Numbered from the stretch's first letter, positions 23,001 to 40,309 are shown. The stretch is 64,000 nt of DNA from Acanthochlamys bracteata (GCA_019914995.1 CM034140.1:2356001-2420000), one strand, 5' to 3'. The notes: generated by a model not told the origin, from the sequence alone. Translations and numbers: made by a program.

Positions 23001-26000
23001 TGGAGGGTGCCCCATAGGTGCCTCTAAGGGTGGGAGTGCCCTTATGTATGCATCCATCTATCCATGCATGGATGCATGTATGCATGTATTGCTAGTTAAT
23101 CAAATTTTATCTACCGTGAGTTGTTTTTAACAATTTGGCTAATGTGTTTCTTTCTCCTCTCTTTGTCCTTATTATTTTTTGGTTATCTCTTTCTTTCTTT
23201 TTAAACTCTGTCAACTTAGGAGGTATTCATTTTTCACTAATTCAAGGTGACAGTTTTTCTTTTAGTTCAAGTGGCAACCTTTTCTGATGGGTTCAATTAT
23301 TCTTGCCATACTTATTGTGATGAAGGAACTGGTATTGCATTCCTCCTACCTCTACTTTTAAATCCTCATTTATGTCAAAAAGACAAGGATTCACCTATTA
23401 TCAGTGCTTGACTGCAACAGGGAAAGAAAAGTAAGAGTTTGCATTTTCTAAGAGCATCAGGGCCCCTTACTGGAATTGTTCTGGGCACAGCTTATGTGAA
23501 ATTACTTCATCCATCTTCAATTTCAGTGGTAATGTACTGGAAAACTATATATTTATCTTACCTTATAATTGTTGTGAGGTGTTTTGTTCAATATGAACTA
23601 TTTTTGTAATACGACAAGCAAATCTTGTATCAGAAGTGTAAGAGTTGTAACTTACACTTTAGGAAGAAATACCATTTTTTCCCGAAAGACAAAGACGAAA
23701 GTTTTGAAATAGACTTGTTGTTGGATTCTGGAATTTTACCCTAATTCCTATACAGAGGGAGTGAAGTTTGCATTTAATGATCACACTGCTGACTTCAAAT
23801 ATATTTTTGTTTGCGGTGTGTGTCAAAATGAGTTTTCTATGTGGCATGAAATGCATGTACCTAGAATCCGGAAAGTAGAATGTTAAATTTACCTTTTTTT
23901 CTAGGTGGGTGAAATACCTCAGGGCCTTCCGAAATTCTCCATTCCCAAAGAATTTGAGCATGCTAAGTCCCTCATCTCAACTGCAGTTCTTATAACTGGG
24001 GTGGCAATTTTGGTATGATCTTATTTACTTTTTTTCATATATTTTTATTTTCAAAATTTTCATACTTCAATTCCTGTCTCTTTTAGGAATCTGTAGGGAT
24101 TGCTAAAGCTTTAGCAGCAAAGAATGGTTATGAGTTGGATCCAAATCAAGAGGTAAATGTTAGAGAAGGCTCCATCATTCGCTGTTGCATATCATGAAGA
24201 TGTCCCCTGTTTTATTTTGTTAGTCAAACTGCTGTGTAACGCTCCCTTATTACCTTGTCTCCAGCTATTTGGACTTGGCGTAGCAAATATTTGTGGCTCT
24301 TTTTTCTCTGCATACCCTGCAACAGGTACTTCGTCCTAACTGTTCTTGGCATCGCACTTTGATAGGTTAGCCATGGGTGGATCTTATTTCAATTTGTCTA
24401 TTCAGGCTCATTTTCAAGGTCAGCTGTAAGTCATGAAAGTGGAGCTAAAACTGGACTGTCTGGACTTACAACAGGAGTTGTAATGGGATGTGCTCTGCTC
24501 TTCTTGACTCCATTGTTTGAAGAGATACCGCAGGTTAATTGTTTCTTCTATAACTGTTTCAAAAAGCTTTTTGATTTATTAACCAAAGAAGTGAGTTGAT
24601 ACCTCTGTTCTTATTTGATCCTTAATGTTGCAGTGTGCGCTTGCTGCCATTGTGATATCTGCCGTTATGGGCCTGGTAAGAAAAATGAATTTGGGTTGTG
24701 CCTTCATGTATTTGTTTCTTGAGTTACTTGAATACAGTTGCATTCATGAAAAGTTAGAACTTCAAGTTGTTTTGACCTTTTAGCTTTCCTTCTTTTTATT
24801 CCCCACTAGAATAAGGTTCAATAACTATGTCAAAGTAATGGTCCTCGCTTCACCAATATGGCAAAAGCATTTGTATGTTATTGTTGAGAAGGGAACCTAG
24901 TTCAGATTTCTTAAAAGCAACTCCTAAATATAAGCTTCCAACCTGACCAGTGGGAATCATTAGTTTCTTGTAATTGCGCGGAAGAATGCCCTGTGGGAGA
25001 ATGGGCTAGGTTGCGACTTCTTTTGAGTTTAATATTTCAGAAGTGCAATGACCTTTTGGATATTATTGATGCAAAAAATAGATTTAGAACCATAATGCTT
25101 AGGTGACATTTTAGTTGTGAATTATCGGATATCAAATTTATTGTTTCAGGTGGACTATGAAGAAGCTATGTTTCTCTGGCATGTTGATAAGAAGGATTTT
25201 CTTTTGTGGACGATCACTAGCATTGCAACGCTGGTCTTTGGGATTGAGATTGGTGTTCTTGTTGGAGTAAGTTCTCATAGCACATCAGAGATTTTAGCAA
25301 CTGAAAGCTTAAGGTTTTACTCTAGGAATTTTTAGTGCACCATAGTGATTTTTTTGATAAATTATCACTTTCTTTTTTTTGTTAGTTTAACTTATTGAGC
25401 TTATATGACTTACTGAGTTACATAAAGAATTACTTGTTCCTTTGTGATTTCCTCTTCATCCTTGTCTTCTGTTCACTGTGCTTACAATTACACAAAATCA
25501 TCTCTACTATGTAGGTTGGCTTCTCTCTTGCATTTGTAATCCATGAGTCAGCAAACCCACACATTGGTAAGTCTGTTTGGATAACTGATATACCATACTA
25601 GCTTTTTGCACATTTTACTTTTTATGTCATTTATCTTCCTATATGGATCTAGATCTCAGCTTAGAGGGAAAACTACAGTGTAATGCAGCGTTATAACTTG
25701 GATGCCCAAAGGGATTAAATGGTCAGGTGGTGAATGCTGCTTTATTTGCAGGCTTACAAGTACCATTGTCCATTATATGGACTAGGCTAGGTTCAAAATT
25801 TGAACTTCAAACTGCTTTACATATTGAATTGCAGAAGTAAACAACTAGTCAAGATCAACTTATACCTAATAATAAAATTATTTGTAGATAAAAGTGCTTT
25901 CTAAGGTTCTTGTAGATTTAAATTATAAATGTGCTTTTAGTGGATGGTTTATTTTTGTCATTCAAGAACTATCATTAATTAGCTGGGATGCTCACAAGTT

Positions 26001-27899
26001 TATGAGATTTTCTTTTTTAACTACATTAATTTTCTTTTATGTAGCTGTTTTGGGGCGTCTTCCTGGAACGACAGTGTACAGAAACATTCTCCAGTACCCT
26101 GAAGCATATACCTATAATGGGATCGTTGTGGTTCGGATTGATTCACCGCTATATTTTGCAAATATTAGTTACATTAAGGATAGGTGAGATCATTGGCATT
26201 GAAAAAATTAAAATGTTTGGAAAATATTTCTACATAAACTCGATTTTATTTTTCTCTTGTGAAAACCAGGCTGAGAGAGTATGAACTTGATTCTTCTGGA
26301 GCAGCAAAGAGAGGGCCAGAAGTTGAAAGAATTTACTTTGTAATCATTGAGATGTCACGTAAGTTCACTCCTTGTCATTTTACCTTCATGGCAACAGTAT
26401 GATATTACTTAATGGATTCTATGAGCAATTATGTTTACCACCTAGAGGGCCAGAAGTTGAAAGAATTTACTTTGTAATCATTGAGATGTCACGTAAGTTC
26501 ACTCCTTGTCATTTTACCTTCATGGCAACAGTATGATATTACTTAATGGATTCTATGAGCAATTATGTTTACCACCTAGGGTAGTAGGTGATTGATTTGA
26601 CAATCTAGTCAAATAAAGTAAGACTTTCATTCAGTTTATAGAGTAAAATGCTTGTTAATGAACTCGTGTGATTTTGAATGTGAATCTTGATTGCAATAAT
26701 AGCTGGCACTTTAAAGTTTTTGTATGTTACTATTTATGTTATAATTTCCAAACACTTGGATCTTGCACTTTTTTATTGCATCAAAGAATCTATTTTCAGT
26801 GTTAGATGTTTAAAAATGTGTAGTGTAATTGCCCCCAAATTCAGATGCATATATACAATCTCAAGAACTTAGACTGTGGAATATGCTTTTGTTGGTGTAT
26901 GTAATCTGGATTCTTATGGGGCATTTTGTGTAGGTAAATCATCTCCAAAATGGCTACATTGAAGTAGCCCCAACAACTTCGATACAGATCTATATGATCT
27001 TTTATCACCATGTTTGCCTTGCATGTTAAAGAATTTCAACCATAGTAAGTCATATGTAATTTATTTCGAAGCTGTTGAGCACCCCAGTTGACGTGATTTG
27101 GTTACCTCGACATTGTCAGACCATAATCAGAAAGGAAAAGAGGTCTACAAATTCTGAAAGCTCGGAATGTTAGTCCCCATTACATGGTTGGAGCTGTTTT
27201 TATTCCTCATGGGAGTACTGCAGTACATTGAATTTACGAAAGTATCTTCATGGTTTTAGTTGTAAAATTTATCTTTTGTAGTCAACATCACAACTGGAAG
27301 TATCAAATTGTTTAGAAATTAGGATGAGATATTAAAATATTTTGTTTTTACTATACATTGTTTTGAATAGGCTTGTAAATATTATCTAATCATCAATGTT
27401 ACTGCAGCTGTTACATATATAGACTCCAGTGCCATCCAGGCTCTCAAAGATTTGCACCAAGAGTACAAGTCGCGATTTATCCAGGTAAGTTTTATCTTCA
27501 TTGGCTGTTGTCACAAATGCGACGTCACTTCCTTTCCTGGTGTGTCATATGCTACCTGACGTGTCATAGATTGGGTTGGACATTAGCTCTCAACTTATTT
27601 GTGATTTCTGATACATCATTGGTATTATGCAGATAGGAATTGCGAACCCTAATCAAGAAGTACATCTTTCACTTTCAAGATCCGGTCTCATAGACTCAAT
27701 TGGTAGAGAATGGTACTTTGTACGTGTGCATGATGCCGTGCAAGTTTGCATTCAAAGAGTACAGAGTTTGAAAGGTTTGACACCAAGTAGCGATGAGCCT
27801 CCTAGGAGCAGGCTGAGTTATCTGCAGAACCTATTGAGACAGCGTGAAGATGAGCTTTCCCCTGAGAGAGAACCCTTGTTGCCACCGATGGACGTGTGA
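20061..27899 (+). CDS. SULTR4: Sulfate transporter, SULTR4 group (tonoplast type)
   Basis: Predicted proton/sulfate symporter that exports sulfate from the vacuole. Seventeen exons: 20061-20375, 20918-20966, 21077-21278, 21856-22024, 23266-23331, 23421-23528, 23905-24012, 24087-24152, 24265-24325, 24406-24533, 24634-24675, 25150-25266, 25515-25566, 26045-26183, 26270-26358, 27408-27484, 27633-27899. All phases join into 684 residues, matching SULTR4 length. After a Ser/Arg-rich cytosolic N-terminus come SLC26-type membrane segments (MSYAKLAGLHPIYGLYSGF, ISGFTTASAIVIGLSQVKY, FSAYPATGSFSRSAVSHESG). A C-terminal STAS domain includes RIDSPLYFANISYIKDR, then YIDSSAIQALKDLH. The tail ends in a poly-Glu/Pro stretch. 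Intron 4 holds a MITE and a TA hairpin. Exon 15 and its donor are partly duplicated in tandem. Converges with actin. Confidence 0.95.
22674..22743. repeat. TA microsatellite inside a perfect-armed hairpin
   Basis: An ATTCCCATCCTATATA arm and its inverted partner TATATAGGATGGGGAT flank a (TA)n core in SULTR4 intron 4. Single-stranded DNA or RNA here could fold into a long hairpin. Confidence 0.7.
22745..23024. mobile_element. MITE in SULTR4 intron 4
   Basis: A 280-bp element with inverted ends: the left begins GAGGCACCCCCCATTTAGAAT, and the right, reverse-complemented, begins GAGGCACC, a short insert, then ACCCTCCATTTAGAAT. A TA dinucleotide flanks both ends, compatible with a Tc1/mariner-type target duplication, though two bases can match by chance. 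It has no coding capacity. Confidence 0.6.
26310..26579 (+). repeat. Perfect 134-bp tandem duplication over SULTR4 exon 15 end
   Basis: The unit 26310-26443 is repeated without a mismatch at 26444-26577, and identity runs two bases further. Each copy contains the last 49 bp of exon 15, its GT donor and the first 85 bp of the intron. Perfect identity means either a very recent event or an assembly artefact. Confidence 0.95.
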
Positions 27900-28797
27900 T
27901 TGCTTTTTTGCATGATATGGCTTTGTTGAATTGGTGTGTGAAGTTTTGTGAAATCTGCATTGTTTTTATCTGCTTAATAGGAAAATGTAAATATTATACT
28001 CTATTCATTTTTCAGCCTGCCCATATTGTTCAGACAGCATTGACATAGAATAATTACAGTTACAGTATGTACTGGTCTGATGAACTTCATTCAGCATATT
28101 ACGACGGTGCCTGGTTTCTCCAAAAGAAGAAAGTGCCGCCTTAAAACATCACATTTACTGCGCATCTCGCTTGAATCAAGCTTGACTTGCATGCATGATC
28201 AGATTTCCCTTGTTAGGCAAATGACAACCGTCAGATATTTCACAGAAGTTTATAACTACTATAACCGCCTTAGTTAAGCTAGTAACACAGGCACTAACTA
28301 TGGCTTTAAATTGGGAGAGCATGGCTGTTTAACTATTGCTATGAATTGGGAGAGCATGGCTTTGGGATTACAACTGAATTACAAAAATACTACAAGTAGA
28401 AAGATAGGCCACTTGACACAAAATAGAAAAGTTATTAGAAAACTCAACTTCATCCTAGCCAGAATCATGGTATATCTCTATCCCTACCACATAAATCTGT
28501 ATCATATAACAATCTACATCCCCAAGAAAACAGAGAGTAGTAGGAACATATGATAAACAACATATAAAATAGACTGTAATAAGTTGAAGAACTTGAAAGC
28601 AAACCAAATGATACAACGTCTAGCTTAAACCACATCAGGTAAGTAGATAGCTCCAAGTTTTATAAAACCAAGCAGAGAACTTTAACAATCTAAAAAACAC
28701 ACATACCAAAGTTCATACCCAAACCTCAACAAAAATGAGACTATATATAAGGGTAGCAGATCAAGCATGAAATCCTCTAAATAACTCAAAGACTTTC
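27900..28797. other. Convergent 3' flanks of SULTR4 and actin
   Basis: Holds the 3' UTRs of both genes. A 35-bp imperfect direct repeat occurs at 28295-28364 (shared core TTGGGAGAGCATGGCT). No gene recognised. Confidence 0.6.
28295..28364. repeat. Imperfect 35-bp direct repeat
   Basis: Two adjacent copies starting TAACTAT and ending near GAGAGCATGGCT. It lies between two convergent genes, probably in the distal SULTR4 3' flank. Confidence 0.6.
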
Positions 28798-30168
<1,371 letters not shown>

Positions 30169-31078
30169 TCTCTAATAAATTCTGCGGAAGAAATATAAAT
30201 TGAACCATGAATAGTGGCAAAAGTAACATATCAGCAATAAGAACAAAGCACGACTCATTATGAGGAAGCATCTATAACATCATTCTCGTAAAGTAATATC
30301 AAATTGTTAATTACTCAAACAATCAAATCATCAGTACAAATGTGAGACATTATTGTTCAGGACCTCAACTAGCGGTAGATTTTTAGCTATCCTTTCCATT
30401 TTTTATTATATTAGGTTTCACAAAGAAAAATAGCTACAAACAATAACATGTCTTTTGCCAGAAGATTAGTGACTAGGAGGTGCAAACTATCTCCTAACAA
30501 GACAAACAAGATTTAACAGTTCTTGGCCTTATGTAAAACTTTATGTAGGATACACCATTCCTCTCAAATCCATTTGTACACGGAAGTTAAATCCTAGCTA
30601 CAACTAGAAAACATCACAACAAGTATTCAATGAATAACATGGTAGCATTTCTTAATATTTGAACATATAAATAGAAACTTTGGCAAGATAGATAGCACAT
30701 AGCACATCAGGTATAAATAGGGGAAAGAATGAGAATAAAATCCTATATGAACACCAACAGCACGCATGAACCTTTGACTACATCCATAAAAAAAATACAA
30801 ACACATGATTTCATGGGAACAGCAGATAATGAGAAGAACCAAAAAAATTTTCGACTAGCAGAAGCCAGTAACACAAGAAGTCAAGAACAAAATAATGTCA
30901 GACAGACTAAAAGAGGCCGTACTGAGCAAACTATGAAAATAAACTTTATAGCATATAGGGAAAATAAGCATTTCATTCATATCAATCAGTTTGCACTCAT
31001 AGTAAACTTAGTCAATGAGCGAAGCAGCAAGAGCTACCAAAAAAACCGTCAAGCATTTTCATATATGAAATCTGAACC

Positions 31079-31113
<35 letters not shown>

Positions 31114-31800
31114 CATCGAACTCCAGATGGAGCTCATACACAAAGCTCGCATAGGAAAACATATAAACATGCCATAACTTTACAGTTGGCGTCCAAACAT
31201 TTATATGGAAACAGTTCGATCACAAACAAGAAGTCAAGCAATCCACAACATTCTTCGATATCCATAACAACCAAGTTTTTATGATTCACAAAGGCAAAGG
31301 ACCCAATATCCTTATTTTTGACAAAAGAAGAAAAAGCATACGCAAGAAGAGTCGCACAACAAACGGCAAAAAGTTCTAAAGTACCAGTTCGATCTCTACT
31401 ATACCATTCGATTTAATAAGGACATATGTAAACAGTAGAATCTCGCCTAGTCAAGTAGAAAAAAATCTAAACGCTACCTCGATTGCTTCGAACTCAAAAT
31501 CCGTAGACAAACACCTCAAACTCATCGATCTCCACCAAAATCCAAACCCAAAAAAAAAAGTAAAATCTCGCATCAAATTCAACCGATCCAAAGGAAAACC
31601 ACATCAAAATCTCAATAGTTCCATTTCAAATCATTAAACTAACCAAATCAGGATCAAATCCACCAGATCTAAGAGCAGAAGAGAAGAGATCTAAGAAATG
31701 AACCTTAAAGGAGATCGATCGAAGAGATAAAGTGGATCGATCGATCGAACGAGGAACAGCGGCGGAGATACTGAAGATCGAAAGCGGGCGGGTGAGGGTG
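30169..31800 (-). other. Actin 5' leader with 1.5-kb intron
   Basis: A short 5' UTR piece (30169-30181) follows a CAG acceptor. A matching GT donor at 31702-31703 ends a leader exon running from about 31704 to the transcription start near 31795. Leader introns of this kind are conserved in plant actin genes and often raise expression. Open frames inside the intron are not recognisable. Confidence 0.7.
31082..31110 (+). repeat. (GA)n microsatellite in actin leader intron
   Basis: About 14 GA units, read as CT on the transcribed strand of the actin gene. Confidence 0.9.
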
Positions 31801-31822
31801 GCTGAAGAAATGGAGGGCGACG

Positions 31823-31833
31823 TATTTATATAG
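31823..31833 (-). promoter_or_regulatory. TATA box of actin gene
   Basis: The minus strand reads CTATATAAATA here, about 120 bp upstream of the predicted leader intron donor. It places transcription start near 31795. Confidence 0.7.
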
Positions 31834-32595
31834 AGGTGAGTTGGTGGAGCTGGAAAGCTTGAAGCAAGGAAAATAAAGGCATCAATGCCACCGCAAATCC
31901 GCCCTAGCTATCTCACGCGCCAGAAAAACATTAAATTCCCAATTAGCAATTTTCAGTCAATAGATTTTAAATTTTAGCAATACCTAGTCCCTTATTTTAT
32001 CTAGTCGCGATTTAAAGATCGAATCGACTAGTTGAAACGCTACTAATTTCTTTAAAATAAAAAACTTATTAGAGGCTTTGTATTGTAAATACAATTGTGG
32101 TGATGGGTAGTGTTGGGCGAGTCGTAGACACTAGTCATTGATCAGATTTTATTTATTTCTTTATTTTTGTTTAATTGAAGAGATATATATTTATGGTGGT
32201 ACACAACGTGCGGGTCTATCCGAAGTATAAAGATTGAAATTATTATCGGGCCGTGATTTGATTGATTAAATATGGGTTTTTCTTAAATGGCTTTAACGGC
32301 ATCAAAGCCCACGAAGCAAGCGTAAGACTTTGGTTATTCTACGACTAGGTATGTCACTGAAGGGGCATTTAGAAATAATCAGAAGTGTTTATAAAATAAA
32401 TTTTTTTAAATAAATAATATTTTTATTTTAAAAAAAAAGTATTATTTTTTGAAAAAATAAAATATATTAAAAAATTTTATTATATAAAATGCTTTTATAT
32501 TTTTTAAATTTTTAATAAATTTTTTAAATATTTATAAAATATATATTAAAAATATGAAATAAGAAACTAAAGATGAGCATTTGAGAAACGGAATT
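31834..32595. other. Actin upstream region, then AT-rich repeat
   Basis: Non-coding. The proximal part should hold actin promoter elements. From about 32363 it is an AT-rich repeat with a GGGGCATTTAGAAAT left end. No gene seen. Confidence 0.5.
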
Positions 32596-32855
32596 GGGGC
32601 GTTTGGGATTACTTATGAAATGGAGCTTTTGTGACATGAAGAATATTTTTGTCCATTTTGAAAAACGAGCTCTATTTTTTTTACTTTAAAAAAAATAATA
32701 AAAATATGTAATAAAAAGATCTCACTTTGTAGAATTTTTCTACACTTTTTAAATTTTTAAATAAATTTTTTATATACTTATAAAATATGTATTAAAAAAT
32801 GTGAAATAGAGAATTGAAAAGTTTTGTTGGAAAAAAGCTGAACCAAACAGCCCCC
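32596..32855. repeat. AT-rich MITE-like element, best-preserved copy
   Basis: A 260-bp block whose left end reads GGGGCGTTTGGGATTAC and whose right end, reverse-complemented, reads GGGGGCTGTTTGGTTCAG. The interior is almost pure A/T with AAATTTTT blocks. The superfamily is not assigned. Confidence 0.6.
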
Positions 32856-32987
32856 TCTGAAACTGATTAAAAACTATATAGTAACAGTGACTCCGGCAAA
32901 TACTTTAGGAAGAAATGTCGGATAGTAAAATCTCAATATGGTTAAAAGGTAGGTATTGTAGAGATGGGTATAGCGTAACATTAGAAG

Positions 32988-33564
32988 TAGGGGTGGCAAT
33001 TAAAAATAAAATAAAATCATAAAAAAAAAAGTGTTTAAATTAGATATGGTAATATATGCTATGAATTTATTCATTTAAACCGAATTCAAATTTAGTTGGA
33101 TTTTGATTAATTTTGAATCGATCCAAATTTGATCCGAAAAATTAAATAAATTTAGATCGAATTTGAACTGACCCAAAATTAATTTATTTAATTTGTATAA
33201 TTATTTGTATAGTATATATTATATTGTAATTAAAAATATTTATAAAAATGAATCAAATTTTGATTTAATATATGCATTATATCATATTATAATTAATTTC
33301 TTACTTAATTTTAAATCTTATCGGAAATAATAGTATTTAGATATATAATAATTAATAATTTCACTTATTTTTATTAGAATTAACTTTTATAATTCTCGAT
33401 TTAAAAATTTTAATTATTAAAAAGATTAATCGAATTTGATTTAATTATTAAATAAGTTGAATTATGTTGATAATTTTGATCCATATAAATATATGAGTCG
33501 AATTATGATTGAACGATTTTAATCTAATTATCCGAACTCAATCTATTAATCCATATTGTCACTA
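32988..33564. mobile_element. hAT-type non-autonomous element, older copy
   Basis: Starts TAGGGGTGGCAATTAAA and ends ATTGTCACTA, a degenerate inverted partner. The interior shares GAATCGATCCAAATTTGATC-type segments with the element at 49537-50104. The flanks show no exact 8-bp duplication, consistent with decay. Confidence 0.55.
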
Positions 33565-34113
33565 TAAGTGGCATGAATTGAATATAAATGAAGACGTTCA
33601 GATGCGCAAGCTCGTAGATGCCATTCATGAGAGATGCCTCTTACCAAAAAGAGTAGAGAGATTCAAATGCTACCACGAGCATGTAGGAACGTTTCTTCTC
33701 AAAGGAAGGCAGCTGCCATGAAAGATTGGCCAATAATGGCATAACAATGTTTCATATGTATTGCATATTACAGAAAGTCTCACCAAAACCTTCGATCGAC
33801 TTTACGAGACTGTTCAGGAGGTACTATTAACTATTATAGAGATGCACTTGATGTGCTACTAGTTACCAGAGACCAAAGTGGTTAATGCGTCGTTCAATCA
33901 ATTCAAGCATCATCACATGTTGATAAAACAAATATTTTGGAGAAGAGTGCACGATATATAGCACCACAACAATAGATTAGACTTGGGTATTCAATAGTTG
34001 TCCTTGCAGCACATACCTTAAGTAAAATTCAATAGCAGAGCATGCTCCTAGATATTACACCAGATGGAGGCATTTATTCAGATTTTGCTATTTAATTGGT
34101 CTTAAATATGGCT
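33565..34113. other. Unresolved sequence downstream of DHAR
   Basis: Includes a higher-complexity stretch (33541-33720) with an open frame reading NEDVQMRKLVDAIHERC and HVGTFLLKGRQLP. The frame then breaks repeatedly. I cannot match it to a family. It may be a decayed gene or transposon piece. The last part should include the DHAR 3' UTR. Confidence 0.35.
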
Positions 34114-37788
<3,675 letters not shown>

Positions 37789-37791
37789 GAC

Positions 37792-37881
37792 GTCTCCGTA
37801 CACTGTTGAACACTAGAACCAGTGGAACTGTGTACTGTCTCCGTACACTGTTGAACACCGGCACCAGTGGAACTGTGTACT
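37792..37881. repeat. Two 45-bp tandem repeats in DHAR 5' UTR
   Basis: Units 37792-37836 and 37837-37881 differ at only a few bases and share GTCTCCGTACACTGTTGAAC. They lie immediately upstream of the start codon and downstream of the TATA box, so they should be transcribed. Confidence 0.9.
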
Positions 37882-37914
37882 GAAAGAATGAACCGAAAGG
37901 AATGGGATTTTGGG

Positions 37915-37924
37915 TTATTTATAG
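37915..37924 (-). promoter_or_regulatory. TATA box of DHAR gene
   Basis: The minus strand reads CTATAAATAA, 127 bp upstream of the DHAR start codon. Transcription would start near 37885-37890. Confidence 0.65.
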
Positions 37925-38827
37925 TAGACATGCTGCATTACCTGTTGATTGCGGATTAGGAAAAGATGCCAGATACGTATGTGGTTCTCATTTGGTTTCC
38001 TATTCATATGAAACAAGAGTTAATACGAAATTTTGAATTGGATTAGTAGTGCTCATCACTTTTTGCATTCGAGAATCACAAAACCTCGGCGATTAGATCG
38101 AATAATGCAAAATGGAAGTGGGTGGAAGTCGATGTCTGGGTGCTGAGTGCTAGTAATTTTTTTAAATAAAAAATATTTTAAACTATTTTTTAGAAATAAA
38201 TTTTAGTTAAAAAATAATTAAAAGATAAATAATAATAAAATTTTTATAATGTAAAATTTTAAGTACTACCGCACATGATCGAAGTTGGGAGGCACGATTG
38301 ACGTTGCAGTGAAGGGATTTTATGGTAGAGCTGGGTTGTCTTTTGAATGATTATTATTAAAAAAGTTTTGCATTATTTTTTAGATTGATTTATTTTTATA
38401 TTTTCTATATTGTTATTCAAAACTTTATTTTTATTTAATATCGAACTTTATTTTTATTAAAATTTAGTTTTAATTTTACTTTATGTATTTCAGTTATCAT
38501 TTTAAATTTTATTTTTACTAAATTTTTTTCATCTAATTTTGTTTTTTAAAATTCAATTTTGCGTAATTAAAAAATAACTTATAAAAAAAAGCTGTTTGCA
38601 GATGCTAAAAAATAAATACGAGGACCAAATTTGCAAAAACGTATGTGCCGTTACACCTATCAGTCAATTGCTTCTCAGGCTCTCTGATCATTTTCAACTC
38701 TTTCGTCTTTTTCTTCTTCTCTCAAGCATAAAACTTCCGCAGATCGAACCAACGGTTCTCTTTTCTTTAAAATCAATAAGTACTAGTTCATCAATCAAAC
38801 AATCACACACACATAACACACAAAGTC
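37925..38827. other. Divergent intergenic region, DHAR/NaKR
   Basis: Roughly 1.04 kb separates the two start codons. The middle (about 38160-38590) is AT-rich and repeat-like. The CT-rich stretch near 38700-38720 probably belongs to the NaKR 5' UTR. No gene seen. Confidence 0.5.
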
Positions 38828-40309
38828 ATGCTGTTCAAAGACAATAAGAAAGGAGTTAACTTCTCCTGCGCGTCACCGGCGTCAGCAGCGATCTGCACAA
38901 GCATCGAACGCCGCCGCGTAGTCGAACCTTCCACAGGAGGAAGTGTTAAAGACAAACATGCTGTACAACCCATTAGAGACCCGAAAATAACGAAAGCTCA
39001 ACCTCCGTTACCGTTACTGCCATATCCTTCTGCTTCTTCGGCAATTAGTAGTACTCATTCCAAAGCGTTAACTTATAACGTTCGGAAGAGTTTCAGAAAA
39101 AGTTTTGAGCAACCTAGAGGGAGTAGTAGTCATAAAAATACTAATGTTAACAGTGATATTCTTGCTAGTCCTGGTAGTTCAGCTAGGTTCTTGCTTAACA
39201 CTGATGAAGCTTACTCTGATGATACCATGCCGGTGCCGGCGAATAATGCGGTTGTTTTGCCGTCGATAGTTTTGAAAACAGATAATGAATTGCTGCAGCA
39301 GGGGAGGGTTTCCAGCTCTTCAACGGCTTCGCCAACAACGATATTGGAATCTTCTTCTCCGCCTCGTAAGCCTAAGCCCGATCAGGTGCATGCTTCAACC
39401 TTCCTTTTGTTTTCTTTTTTTTTCTAAATTTATTTTTAATTATATGAGAGTGTATATTAAGTGCGGTAGTCTTAAATTTGAATTTTGTTTGGTTGTGTTT
39501 GATTAATTTTTGTTTTGTCTACTTAAATGTTTGTTTTTTCTTCTTGTTGGTTTTTGTTAGGTGGTGGTATTGAAGGTATCTCTTCATTGCAAAGGTTGTG
39601 AAAGGAAAGTGAAGAAACACATTTCTAAGATGGAAGGTATTTATAAGAGTGAAACTAAGAAAACCACAGAACTCTTTACTCTAATTCGTTAGAGATATTC
39701 TCTATTTTAAATCAATAAAATTTAATTTGAGCATGAAAAAATCAAATTAAATATGAAAGACAGTTTATAATTGCTGTTCTGATTTGATACTACATCATTT
39801 AAGATGTGTTCATTTGCTTCCAAAAGAAATTGACTTCTGAATGACTTCTGTAATAATTTTTCAGAAATTTACTTTCTGAAAAAAGAAAACACACCCCTTT
39901 AGTCACACCTTTGATGTTCCCTTACCATGAGAAACAATCACGTGTTGCTTGTGATTTATTATGACTTTCAATTCAGAAACATAAACATATACTGTGTGCA
40001 GCTTTCTAGAGACACCAACGTACCTAGCAAGCCTTTAACTTTTAACAATAGTGTTGCATGAGCATTTCGCACATACGGACACCTTTTCTTTGCTCTTCAT
40101 TTTTTCCCTTTTCTTTCTTTACTTTGAAACCAAACTATGTTGGATCAGGCGTTACTTCTTTCAGAATTGATTTTGCAAGGAAGAAGGTGACAGTGATCGG
40201 AGACATAACGCCACTAAGCGTGCTCAACAGCGTCTCCAAGGTCAAGAATGCCCAGTTTTGGCCATCTCCTTCACAGCAGTGCTGCATAGAAAATTATCAG
40301 AATCAGTAA
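38828..40309 (+). CDS. NAKR3: NaKR-type heavy-metal-associated (HMA) domain protein
   Basis: Three exons: 38828-39385, 39561-39636 and 40149-40309, giving 264 residues. The first 185 residues are a Ser/Pro-rich low-complexity region that includes CASPASAAICTSIERRR, the N-terminal signature of SODIUM POTASSIUM ROOT DEFECTIVE proteins. The C-terminal HMA domain reads VVLKVSLHCKGCERKVKKH, then VTSFRIDFARKKVTVIGD, PLSVL and KNAQFW. The metal-binding pair is Cys196 and Cys199 (CxxC). There is no CaaX box, which separates it from isoprenylated HIPPs. Arabidopsis NaKR1 acts in phloem and long-distance Na/K and FT transport; members 2 and 3 are less known. The symbol NAKR3 rests on the neighbouring UXS gene (same adjacency in Arabidopsis, from memory) and could equally be NAKR2. 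Confidence 0.88.

Noticed and set aside
28080..28553. Two short open frames between SULTR4 and actin
   Set aside because: No similarity seen; they lie in convergent 3' flanks.
30729..31154. 141-residue open frame on the plus strand
   Set aside because: It sits in the actin leader intron, includes the (GA)n microsatellite, and has no recognisable domain.
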